This document shows, piece after piece, positions 54,766 through 64,000 of a stretch of DNA of 64,000 bases. This DNA comes from Saprospiraceae bacterium (GTDB lineage: Bacteria; Bacteroidota; Bacteroidia; Chitinophagales; Saprospiraceae): contig JADJVN010000015.1 in NCBI GenBank assembly GCA_016710585.1, forward strand, positions 1 through 64,000, written 5' to 3'. The notes beneath the pieces were generated by a model. It searched no databases. It was not told the DNA's origin and saw only the letters and a list, made by a program, of their open reading frames with translations. Positions within the stretch are counted from its first letter, which is position 1. Each line of letters opens with the position of its first letter. A program made the translations under genes and the position numbers.

Positions 54766-55365
54766 TTATTTTTGAGAATATTTTTCGTTTAAGCCTTTTA
54801 TCATTTGTGGCGTAATATCTAAAGCATCATCTGCCAAAAATATATTTCCTTCTCTTTGTAATGAGAAGACGTATTTGTATTGACCTGAAGCGTTGATTTC
54901 TTTTAGATAAGATGTTACCTTTGAATGTAGTTTTTCATTGAATTCAGAAGCTTCTTCTGCCAATTGCATAGAGAGCTTTTCTTTTTTCTGCATTAACTCT
55001 TGTTCCATTTTACCCAATCTTTCTTGAGCTGTCTCCATTTCTTTTCGAGTCATGTTTTGAGCATTCTCTTGTAAGCCTTGGAGTTCTTTTTGAAAACTGA
55101 GTTCTTTATTCTTCAATTCAGCAGCCATGCTTTCTTGTTTTTTCTTTAATGCTTTTTCATTTTCTTTAAAGAAACCTAGATTTGAAAGCAAACTATCTGA
55201 ATAAAAGAATGCAACAGGAAAATTTGTATTTGCTTGTGTAGAATCAAGATTTGTAGAAGTCGCCATTCCATTTTTACTGTCTACGTTGCAACAATTTCTT
55301 TGGGTGAATAAATAAATGATTGCTATCAAACTTATAGCGTGTAATATCCAATTAATTAATTTCAT
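54766..55365 (-). CDS. OmpH/Skp family periplasmic chaperone-like protein
   Basis: 199 residues: an N-terminal membrane anchor or signal (ILHAISLIAIIYLF), then the OmpH pattern (FPVAFFYSDSLLSNLGFFKE), a long charged coiled coil (residues about 65-150) that forms the tentacles, and the closing strand segment (YKYVFSLQREGNIFLADDAL). Skp-like proteins chaperone outer-membrane proteins. The uncleaved anchor is seen in Bacteroidota members. A strong terminator follows. Confidence 0.85.
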   Translation of the reverse strand: MKLINWILHAISLIAIIYLFTQRNCCNVDSKNGMATSTNLDSTQANTNFPVAFFYSDSLLSNLGFFKENEKALKKKQESMAAELKNKELSFQKELQGLQENAQNMTRKEMETAQERLGKMEQELMQKKEKLSMQLAEEASEFNEKLHSKVTSYLKEINASGQYKYVFSLQREGNIFLADDALDITPQMIKGLNEKYSQK

Positions 55366-55402
55366 GATTGCTTGTTTTTATTGATTGTTTTTTTGATTAA
55401 AT

Positions 55403-56835
55403 TTAAAATTCAGCACTTCCTGGAAAGCGAGGGAAAGGAATGACGTCTCTAATATTTGACATGCCAGTAATGAACAAGATCAATCGTTCAAAACCCAGTC
55501 CGAATCCAGCATGTGGACAGGTTCCAAATCGTCTTGTATCGAGATACCAAGACATTTCTTCTGTCGGGATATGCATTTCGTTCATTCGCTTCTCGAGTCT
55601 ATCCAGTCTTTCTTCTCTCTGCGATCCACCTATGATTTCACCGATACCGGGGAATAAAATATCCATAGCAGCTACAGTTTTTTCATCCTCATTTTGGCGC
55701 ATATAGAATGCTTTGATTTCTTTGGGATAATTGGTGAGAATGACTGGTTTTTTGAAATGTTTTTCGACCAAATATCTCTCATGCTCTGATTGTAAGTCTG
55801 CTCCCCATTCTTTTATTGGAAATTGGAATTTACCTTTTTTATTTGGAGTAGAGTTCTTTAATATTTCGATGGCTTCAGTATAACTGATTCTTTCAAATTT
55901 ATTATCTAAGCAGAATTGAAGTCTTTCCAATAATGGCATTTCATTTCTCTCCAATTGAGGCTTCTGTTTGTCCTCTTCGATTTCTCTTTCGTTTAGAAAC
56001 TTTAGATCTTCAGCGCAGCTGACCATCACACTTTTGATCACAGAAATTAATAGATCTTCTGCGAGATCCATATTGTCATTCAAATCAAAAAAAGCAACTT
56101 CAGGCTCTATCATCCAGAATTCGGCAAGATGTCTAGGCGTATTGCTATTCTCAGCTCTGAATGTTGGCCCAAAAGTGTAAACCTGTCCCAAAGCCATGGC
56201 AGCAAGTTCTCCCTCTAATTGACCAGAGACAGTTAGATTGGTTGATTTTCCAAAAAAATCTTCTTTGAAGTCAATTTCATTATTATCTGTTCGTGGCAAT
56301 TTATTCAAATCAAGAGTAGTTACCCGAAACATTTCCCCAGCGCCCTCAGCATCGGATCCTGTGATGATGGGGGAGTGTAAATAATAAAAACCTCTTTGAT
56401 GAAAAAAATGATGTATTGCGAAGGCGACATGATGTCTGATGCGAAAGATCGCACTGAATGTATTGGTACGAAATCGCAAATGAGCAATTTGCCTAAGAAA
56501 TTCAAGACTATGTTTTTTGGTTGCAATGGATATATGGACGGGTCACTATCACCAAGAATATTGATTTTTGTTACAGTGAGTTCGACATTTTGCCCTGAAC
56601 CAAGTGAAGGAGTAAGATTACCTTCAAGTTGAATTGCAGCACCAACAGTGATTCTTTTCAAAATAGCTTCATCGAATTTTTCAAAATCGACCACTGCTTG
56701 AAGATTGGCAAGACAGCTCCCATCATTTACAGCAATGAATCGATTGCTTCGAAATGTCCTTACCCATCCAAAAACCATAATGGATTGATTCTGAGCTTCT
56801 GATTTTAAAATTTCACCTATTTTCAATCTTTGCAT
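55403..56835 (-). CDS. asnS: asparaginyl-tRNA synthetase, frameshifted in consensus
   Basis: The N-terminal frame is the OB-fold anticodon domain (VFGWVRTFRSNRFIAVNDGS). The second frame is the class II catalytic core (FRTNTFSAIFRIRHHVAFAI; TGSDAEGAGEMF; GQVYTFGPTFRAENSNTPRH; GFGLGFERLILFITGMSNIR). The frames meet at the T6 run 56513-56518; one more base gives PLQPKKHSLEFLRQIAHLRF, the expected family sequence, and about 477 residues. It charges tRNA-Asn. An essential gene with one homopolymer slip argues for a sequencing error. Confidence 0.93.
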
Positions 56836-57113
56836 ATGATATATTTCGTCTCAAAGTTATATAAAACTGCAATATTTTTCTAATGTATAGTGTAATTAAC
56901 TAAATGTTAGAAATATACATATTTGAAAATAATAATATATGATAATTTGATTCCAATTATTAATACTTAGGACAAGTTTAGTATTAATTATTTTTGACAA
57001 TGAGAAGTTGATTTTTTTTGAAAAAATATAATTTCGACTAAAATGCATTAATTTTGAGAGCGAGTATATGAGTTCTTTAATTTTTAAAAAATTGATATTT
57101 GAGAAATAAATAC

Positions 57114-57587
57114 ATGGCTAAACGTTTGAGAGAAGTTTTCCTCGATGGAAAATGGATCGCAAATACAAATTATAAAGAGCAGATTCAAGACTTAACTTGG
57201 CATGATGCGACTTATAAACTGACGGATGCAAATACTATAGCAGCTCTTGTCTTTCACATCAATTATTATCTTCAAGGACTTATCCAAGTATTGAATGGTG
57301 GAAGTCTTGATATAAGTGACAAGTATAGTTTTGATATGCCTGAAATTCATTCTGAATCGGAGTGGAATCAAATGAAGGATTCATTGTTGAATAATGCTGA
57401 ACTGTTTGCATCACTAGTTGAGACAATGAATGATGAAAGATTCGATGACATATTTGTTGATGAGAAATATGGAAACTATATGAGAAATATTGAAGCAGTG
57501 ATTGAACATAGTTATTATCATCTTGGTCAAATAGTATTGTTGCGAAAAATTATTGATTCGAATAAGGTCTTGGTAAAATATGACTAA
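57114..57587 (+). CDS. DinB family protein (DUF1572-like)
   Basis: 157 residues from ATG 57114 (MAKRLREVFLDGKWIANTNY); the upstream TTG is less likely. The four-helix DinB/YfiT fold is suggested by AALVFHINYYLQGLIQVLNG and AVIEHSYYHLGQIVLLRKII, the latter with the conserved histidine pair near the C-terminus that binds metal. These proteins may be thiol-dependent transferases. It overlaps the methyltransferase gene by 8 bases. Confidence 0.8.
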   Translation: MAKRLREVFLDGKWIANTNYKEQIQDLTWHDATYKLTDANTIAALVFHINYYLQGLIQVLNGGSLDISDKYSFDMPEIHSESEWNQMKDSLLNNAELFASLVETMNDERFDDIFVDEKYGNYMRNIEAVIEHSYYHLGQIVLLRKIIDSNKVLVKYD

Positions 57588-58214
57588 GAATACTGAAACA
57601 CTAGAATCTTGGAATAAAGTAGCAGATTTGTATAATGAGAAATTTACCGATCTTCAATTATACAATCATACTTACGATTTATTTATCGAACATTTGCCCT
57701 ATGGTAATTCAAAAATTTTAGACATTGCTTGTGGACCTGGAAATATTAGTAAATATCTATTGTCTAAAGAGCCAAATTTGCAAATATTAGGAATAGATGT
57801 TTCACCTAATATGCTGTCATTAGCCAAGATTAATAATCCTTCAGCTCAATTTATTTTAATGGATTGTCGGGATATTATAAAAATGATTCAACAAAATTTG
57901 ACGGAATAATTTGTGGCTTTGGAATACCTTATTTAAGTTCAAATGAAACTGAAAAATTGATCAATGACTGTTTGAATTTACTTACCAAAGATGGTGTGGT
58001 TTATATCAGTTTTGTGGAAGGAAATAGTTTGGATTCAAATTATGTTATTGGTAGTAGCGGTCATAGAATGTTTTTTAATTACCATCAGCTTAATGATTTG
58101 AAAAAATACTTCGATTCAGCAAACTGTGCTATCATTGATATCACTAAAGTAGAGTATAAAAATACCTCTAACCAAACTGAGATCCACACGATAATCATAG
58201 CAAAGAAACTATGA
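57580..58214 (+). CDS. SAM-dependent methyltransferase, frameshifted in consensus
   Basis: The first frame has a class I Rossmann start: SKILDIACGPGNISKYLLSK (motif I) and ILGIDVSPNMLSLAK (motif II). The second frame continues with KNDSTKFDGIICGFGIPYLS and DGVVYISFVEG. Adding one A in the A5 run 57879-57883 joins them as DCRDIIKNDSTKFDGIICG, about 211 residues. It methylates an unknown small substrate. It is coupled to the DinB gene by an 8-base overlap. Confidence 0.75.
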
Positions 58215-58246
58215 TGTGCGCTGTTAATCAAATACTCTAAGATTAA

Positions 58247-60041
58247 TTATGAATCTAATTTAAGAACATCGAGGAATGCTTTTTGAGGCACTTCTACAGA
58301 GCCGATCTGTCGCATTTTTTTCTTTCCTTCTTTTTGTTTTTCTAATAATTTTCTTTTTCTAGAAATATCACCACCATAACATTTCGCAGTGACATCTTTT
58401 CTCATTGCGGAGATTGTTTCTCTTGCTATAATTTTAGCTCCAACAGCTGCTTGGATGGCGATGACAAATTGATGCTTCGGAAGTAATTCTTTTAATTTTT
58501 CACACATTCTTCTTCCCACTTGTTCGGCCTTTTCTCTATGTACTAAAGCAGACAATGCATCTACATTATCTCCATTGAGTTTAATGTCTAATTTTATGAT
58601 GTCTGATTTTCTATAGTCCAATGGATAATAATCAAATGAAGCATAGCCTCTAGTAGAAGATTTTAACCTGTCATAAAAATCAAAAACGATTTCAGCCAAT
58701 GGCATATCAAAATGAAGTTCTACTCTTTCAGGGGTGAGGTAATGTTGTTTCATCAATATTCCTCGCTTATCCATGCATAATTTGATGATGGTGCCTATAT
58801 AATCTGGCTTTGTAATAATTTGTGCACGTATGTATGGTTCTTCTACATAATTCAAATGATTTGAATCGGGCAAATCGTTTGGCGTATTGATAGTGAGTAC
58901 TTCTCCTTTGGTGGTTTCGGCTACATAGGACACGTTGGGGACAGTGGTGATCACCTCTTGATTGAACTCTCTAGACAATCTTTCTTGAATAATCTCAAGA
59001 TGAAGCATTCCCAAAAATCCACATCGAAATCCAAAGCCTAATGCAATGGAAGTTTCTGGTTCGTATACTAAGGAAGAATCATTGAGTTGCAATTTCTCTA
59101 AGCTATCTCTCAAATCTTCAAAATACTCATTTTCTATAGGGTAGATACCCGCAAATACCATTGGTTTTACATCTGCGAAACCATCTATTGCCACATCACA
59201 TGGTGCATGAACATGAGTGAGCGTATCTCCGACTTTTATTTCTTTGGCATCTTTGATACCTGTGATGATATACCCGACATCTCCGCAGAGAACTTCTTGT
59301 TTAGGAATTAATGTCATTTTTAAAATTCCTACTTCTTCTGCTTCATAGTTTTTTCCAGTATTAAAAAAAGCGAACTTTATCTCCCTTTTTTAAATTTCCA
59401 TTTAATATTCGATAATAAACGATAATTCCTCTAAAGGAATTGAAAACAGAATCAAAAATTAATGCCTGTAACTTGCCATTTGGATCGCCTTTTGGAGCTG
59501 GAACTTTATTGACAATTGCTGTCATCAATTCTGGTACCCCAATTCCTGTCTTGCCACTGGCAAGAATGATATCAGATTTATCACAACCAATCAACTCAAT
59601 GATTTGGTCAGCAACTTGATCTATCATTGCACTTTCCATGTCTATTTTATTTAAGACAGGGATTATTTCAAGATTGTGTTCTATGGCAAGGTATAAATTG
59701 GAAATGGTTTGAGCCTGAATACCTTGAGTTGCATCGACGAGAAGTAAAGCCCCTTCACATGCTGCGATGGATCTACTCACTTCATAAGAAAAATCGACGT
59801 GTCCCGGCGTGTCTATCAAATTGAATGTATACTTTATTCCATCAGTATGTTCATAATTTAATTGAATCGCATGAGCTTTGATAGTGATTCCTCTTTCGCG
59901 CTCAATGTCCATATCATCTAGTGCTTGATGCTGCATATCGCGTTCAGAAATAGTTTTTGTATATTCCAAAAGACGATCAGAAAGGGTTGATTTTCCATGA
60001 TCTATATGAGCGATAACACAAAAATTTCTTATATGCTGCAT
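58247..60041 (-). CDS. lepA: elongation factor 4, frameshifted in consensus
   Basis: The N-terminal frame is the GTPase (AHIDHGKSTLSDRLLEYT, DTPGHVDFSYEV, NKIDME). The second frame has domains 2-4 and the LepA C-terminal domain (CGDVGYIITGIKDAKEIKVG; GFRCGFLGMLHLEIIQERL; CYGGDISRKRKLLEKQKEGK). Dropping one base from the A7 run at 59363-59369 joins them (KVRFFNTGKNYEAEEVGILK), giving about 597 residues, the normal size. LepA back-translocates stalled ribosomes. This is another single homopolymer slip in a conserved gene. Confidence 0.94.
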
Positions 60042-60175
60042 TGAATTTTACTTTAGCGCTGCAAATGTAGTAAATTTAATATATAATTTGCCGTATTACT
60101 TATACTTTTGATAATTAGTGGTTTATCTTTTTCTTATCCTAATATATTGATTAATTTTGGGCAATATTTTTTAAT

Positions 60176-61219
60176 ATGGAATTAGAATTAAAGCAAACAA
60201 TCAATTTGATTAGTGACACAGTTACAAAACCTTGTAAAAACATGCTTGCTGCCATGATGAGCGCAGAAGTAGGAGATGACGTTTTTAAAGAGGATCCTAC
60301 TGTAATGCAATTGGAAGAAAAGATGGCAAAAATGTTTGGTCATGAAGCTGCTTTATTCTGTCCTTCAGGAACTATGACAAATCAAATTGCAATAAAAGTT
60401 CATACAAAGCCATTGGATGAAGTGATTTGTGAAAAGCATTCTCACATTTTTCTCTATGAAGTTGGTGGATATGCTTTCCACAGTGGCGTTGCAATTCAAC
60501 CAGTAGAAAGTATTGATGGGAAATTGAATTCAGAATTGATTATTGAGAACATAAAAGGGAAATTTGATTGGTTACCCAATACCAAATTGGTAGTTGTCGA
60601 GAATACTGGAAATCGTACAGGTGGAAATTGTTATACATTAAATGAGTTGAATGTTATAAAAGATACCTGTAGAAACAATGCTTTGAAACTACATCTAGAT
60701 GGAGCAAGAATCTTTAATGCAATCATAGAAGAATCGTATACGCCAATTCAAATCGGTGAAATTTTTGATTCAATTTCTGTGTGTTTATCCAAGGGATTGG
60801 GTGCACCAATTGGTTCTGTGCTTATTAGTAACTCTGATTTCATCAAGGAAGCGCGAAAAGTGAGAAAGGTATTTGGAGGCGGAATGAGGCAAGCAGGAAT
60901 TATAGCTGCGGCGGGAATTTATGCTTTGGATCATAATATTCCAGATTTGAAAAGAGATCATGAGCATGCAAATTTGATAAAAAAGTCATTGTTAAAAAAT
61001 AAGGCTGTTAGTTCCATAAAAAAGGGAAATACAAATATTATAATTTTTGATTTACAAGAAACAATGAGTCCTCAAAAATTTATTGAATTACTGATGCAAA
61101 AAAATATTCGTGCCACTGCTTTTGGAAAGCAGTCTGTGCGGTTTGTTACACATAGAGATGTATCTAGAGATGAGATTGATTATGTATGTGAAGTGCTTGA
61201 AAGTGATGTTTTTAATTGA
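60176..61219 (+). CDS. ltaE: low-specificity L-threonine aldolase
   Basis: 347 residues. INLISDTVTKPCKNMLAAMM, EVGDDVFKEDPTVMQLEEKM and FCPSGTMTNQIAIKVH are family signatures. The PLP lysine is in SVCLSKGLGAPIGSVL near residue 210 and the Asp in LKLHLDGARIFNA. It splits threonine or allo-threonine to glycine and acetaldehyde in the cytoplasm. Monocistronic; start at ATG 60176. Confidence 0.92.
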   Translation: MELELKQTINLISDTVTKPCKNMLAAMMSAEVGDDVFKEDPTVMQLEEKMAKMFGHEAALFCPSGTMTNQIAIKVHTKPLDEVICEKHSHIFLYEVGGYAFHSGVAIQPVESIDGKLNSELIIENIKGKFDWLPNTKLVVVENTGNRTGGNCYTLNELNVIKDTCRNNALKLHLDGARIFNAIIEESYTPIQIGEIFDSISVCLSKGLGAPIGSVLISNSDFIKEARKVRKVFGGGMRQAGIIAAAGIYALDHNIPDLKRDHEHANLIKKSLLKNKAVSSIKKGNTNIIIFDLQETMSPQKFIELLMQKNIRATAFGKQSVRFVTHRDVSRDEIDYVCEVLESDVFN

Positions 61220-61275
61220 AATTAAATAAACACGGTTTGCTCAAAAAGAAATTTAGATCTTTTTCAACAGCATAG

Positions 61276-61332
61276 TAATATAAATTCGTTAAGAATTGGC
61301 GAAACCTTGGAGCCAATTTAGAATTTATATTA
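61276..61332. repeat. long hairpin-forming inverted repeat
   Basis: TAATATAAATTC (61276-61287) pairs with GAATTTATATTA (61321-61332), and inside AATTGG pairs with CCAATT around a loop. It could fold as a stable RNA hairpin after the threonine aldolase gene or be a small REP/MITE-type element. Confidence 0.6.
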
Positions 61333-61377
61333 CGGTTTTGCGTAGCAAAAATGCCTTTGAAAAAGTGCCCTTTCTTT

Positions 61378-61437
61378 TGGTTCGTTTTCTTTGGATGAAC
61401 GGGGGAAGGGGGGGCCCCAAAGAAAATGAACGAATGT
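61378..61437. repeat. inverted repeat with G-rich loop
   Basis: GTTCGTTTTCTTTGG and CCAAAGAAAATGAACG flank a GC-rich loop containing a G8 run in an otherwise AT-rich setting. Nothing coding is credible here; the 76-codon minus frame is an artefact of the repeat. The rest of 61220-61656 has no gene. Confidence 0.5.
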
Positions 61438-61596
61438 GGCATAAAAAATTGTACTTGTAAATCTTAGAATAATGATTAATCAAAAGAAGTGAACGGTTTT
61501 TTGATTATTATTATTAGAAATCTTGCATATAAAAAAGGAATCTAACATAAAAGTCGCATTTATATTCCGAATATTTTTTTGAGCAGAAATAAATAT

Positions 61597-61621
61597 AGGA
61601 AGCCACAAATGTGACTTCCTA
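61597..61621 (-). terminator. hairpin terminator downstream of protease
   Basis: GGAAGCCACA-aa-TGTGACTTCC forms a stem about 35 bases past the stop of the minus-strand protease gene, with AT-rich flanks. Confidence 0.6.
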
Positions 61622-61656
61622 TTTGAACAATTTTTGAAAACCCTGCTTACAATCAC

Positions 61657-64000
61657 TTAATGCAAATCCAATTTAACAAACTTCCTATTCAAACTTTGTT
61701 CAGTGTTTTTTACAAGCAAATAATAATTTCCGTTCATTAAATTTGAGATATCTAATTCAACGAAATTTGATCCAGAAAAAGTATTTATTTTTTCTTTTAT
61801 TATTGTTTTTCCAGTAAGATCACAAACTGTTATTTCAGAGATGCAATCCTTGGGACTTTCAAAGTGAATATTCAATGAATTTGAACTTGGGTTGGGGTAG
61901 AGCTGTAAATCGGATTTTGTTGCATTTTCATTAATTTCATTTGAACTCAGGTTACCTGCACTAATAATATTAATCCCATAATCCTCCACTTCTCCTCTTG
62001 CGAATATTTCACAGCTAGAAGGTGATCCACCATATTTCATCGAAATCCTCATTCTTGTAATTCCTGTTGGTGTGGTAGCAGGAACATTGATATAACTATA
62101 TAATAAATTTAAACTATTGCTGTACCCATTCACTACTTTTTCTCCGGCATCATTGAATGATCCATTCTTATTAAAATCAATCCAGATCGTCCAATATAAT
62201 ATTCTTTGTGTTCCTGTAATTCCAGCTTGAAAATTTACAACAGTGGATGTCCCACGAGTTAAATTGGCAACCAATGAAGTCGCATTATAATATCCATTAT
62301 CACTTCCAGAATTTCTATCGACATTATTTAATTTCAATCGTTTGATCCATTCTTGTTGGCTGCTGGTTCCTTTTGAATTACAATAACTGTTATTCTGACT
62401 TGTTGTAAAAGATACTATTGCACTAAAGCTACTTGTTCCTGATGCACAGACTGTTTGAACGCGAGTGTCATACATCGTGTTAGGCGTTAAACCATTTAGT
62501 TGAACAGAGATACTGGTTGTATTAATTTGTGTCCATGTATTATTAGTAGACAGTTTGTATTGGAAATTATAAGAAATAGCTCCTGTTACTGGTGACCATG
62601 AGGCTGTCGCTGAGCTAGAACTTATTCCAGTTATTGATAGACCTGTAGGTGTGTTACAACTTCCTCCAGATGTAGTAAAACTGATGATCCCACTATAAGT
62701 ACTTGATCCCGATGAACATACTGTTTGCACTCTTGCATTGTATGTTGTTCCAGCTGTCAATCCTGTTAGATTATAACTTGTATTTGAAGTTGAAATCACA
62801 GTCCAAGTGCTTCCTGCGGCAAGTTTATATTCCAGTTTATAACTTACAGCGCCTGTTGCTGCAGACCATGAAAGTAAAGCTGAGGTGTTTGAAATATTAC
62901 TTGCATTAAGACCAGCTGGTGTAGGACATGATGCACCACATGAACTGCTCAAACAATTGGCGGCAGTGACTCTACTTCTTATTTTATTTCCTGGCTGCGG
63001 ACCAAATCCATTGTTGAAATTAATTCCATAAGAAGTCAAGTGACAATAACTCATAATCGTTCCTCCATTGGTTGGTGCTGGTCCAGGAGGACAACTGCCT
63101 TCTGGGGTATAGCAGTTATCAATAGCCCCTCCTGACCATCCACACCATTGAGTGTGGTTTGATCCCACATTGTGCCCCATTTCATGCGTCATCACTTCTA
63201 CTGTCCATGAATAGCTTGGCACATTATTATAAGTTGAGTGAATATTGCTATAAGCATAATTGTAATTTGTACAAAGGACATCAAGCCATGCTACGCCACC
63301 TAAATTATTCCCACCAAAAGCAGCAAGATGTGCAAGGTTGCCATTGAACGTAGGCCTTGCAGCGCGAAATTGATTCAAAGCAGTGATGGAACTTGTTTTA
63401 CTGTAGCTGTCTGGAGAAGTCCAGACAAATACTTCAGAGATTGTAGTATTGATGCTCTCATTGGCATACAAAGTCGCTACATTATTATAGACTGCGGTTA
63501 TGTAATTGACCGTATTGGTGATATTGCTACCTTTGTTTTGGTATAATGCATAATCGCATTCTATATAGCTTTTATGCAGTCATTAGCTGCTCTTGAACTA
63601 ATTTCGTCATGACCTTGTGTAGGAGCGCCGATCATCATTCTTTCTGTAGTCATACATTCCATTGGCGCATCTGCTTTGATGTTTTTTCATCAAATAGAAT
63701 GAGCTTGTTATGATCTATTGTAGAAGGTTGAATGATGAGATTTAAATCATCAATACTGATCATGCCATAGATTTCACTATCGAATATACTCATCGTGACA
63801 ATAGAATTTGAATTTCCTGAAAGGACACCTCTATAATAGAGCCCTGGTTTATATCCAGCGCTATAGCCATCTTGTGTTTTAACAGAAAACCCTTCAGCAA
63901 AAAGGTCCACTTGGATTAAATCCAACTTTAATTCAACGCCTTTATAAATGGGTAATTGCAGCGTTAAACTTGAATTTTTTTCTGACATCAATTTTGTTAA
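61657..64000 (-). CDS. secreted reprolysin-like metalloprotease with two FN3 domains, GEVEDY and T9SS sorting domain; frameshifted, 5' end beyond window
   Basis: Prodomain (63650-64000 frame: GVELKLDLIQVDLFAEGFSV), then the catalytic region with VEVMTHEMGHNVGSNHTQWC, an HExxHxxGxxH zinc site. Two fibronectin III modules follow (PAGLNASNISNTSALLSWSA; PTGLSITGISSSSATASWSP), then a GEVEDYGINI domain and the sorting domain (LQLYPNPSSNSLNIHFESPK). Frames change twice: one A is missing at 63682-63687 (T6 on plus) and one at 63570-63573; with both restored the text reads MTTERMMIGAPTQGHDEISS and CIKSYIECDYALYQNKGSNI. Secreted by type IX; the signal peptide lies outside the window. Confidence 0.85.

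Noticed and set aside
61212..61442. 76-codon minus-strand ORF
   Set aside because: It translates two inverted repeats, including the G8 loop, and overlaps the end of the threonine aldolase gene.

Overview
The window looks like the chromosome of a low-GC Bacteroidota, probably a Saprospirales-type organism. The support is: type IX secretion C-terminal sorting domains on large HYR or fibronectin-type proteins, a metal RND pump fused to its own TolC-like outer-membrane factor, starts without Shine-Dalgarno sequences, and -7 boxes of the form TAnnTTTG. No rRNA gene or phylogenetic marker is present to place it more finely.

Layout. 1-5.4 kb: small accessory genes (broken HELFH metallopeptidase, orphan HigA, OsmC, YjdI/CDGSH iron-sulfur protein, HEAT-repeat protein, EF-Tu domain-3-like and zinc-ribbon proteins), a LytTR remnant and a 59-bp tandem repeat. 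5.9-16.5 kb: a compact denitrification locus with a lipoprotein cytochrome c and one long operon (porin, nirS, TonB receptor, norC, norB, norQ, norD), divergent from an Rrf2/NsrR-like [Fe-S] regulator. Together they carry nitrite to NO to N2O; no nosZ or heme d1 biosynthesis genes are in the window. 16.6-22.6 kb: heavy-metal RND efflux operon. 22.8-23.5 kb: a small gene apparently split by a palindromic MITE. 23.5-30.5 kb: two giant secreted HYR/dockerin-like proteins. 30.8-38 kb: housekeeping and ordinary genes (purA, tRNA-Arg, LptE-like lipoprotein, sigma-54 regulator, miaB, a lipoprotein, CocE-type hydrolase).

38-53.5 kb is the most unusual part: about 15 kb of small, mostly unrelated accessory genes, all on the minus strand, arranged like gene cassettes. 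They are separated by copies of a dispersed repeat (up to about 0.56 kb) carrying stem-loops at its gene-distal end and a conserved short leader ORF whose stop overlaps or abuts the start of the next gene. Three other gene ends carry integron attC-like inverted repeats with the stop codon inside the outer core box, and a degraded tyrosine-recombinase N-terminus lies in the array. Cargo includes NIPSNAP, DUF1579-like, FMN reductase, NADAR, a Lit/U49-like peptidase, a DNA methyltransferase plus DGQHR protein, and a two-gene module with an anthrax-lethal-factor-like metalloprotease. An eighth copy of the repeat sits outside the array near 4.1 kb.

53.8-64 kb returns to core genes: short SSB, OmpH/Skp, asnS, DinB, a methyltransferase, lepA, threonine aldolase and a reprolysin-like secreted protease.

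Many genes, including near-universal ones (asnS, lepA) and nirS, are split by single-base indels, mostly in short homopolymers. This is best read as consensus sequencing error, so those genes are given here as one joined feature with the frameshift located.
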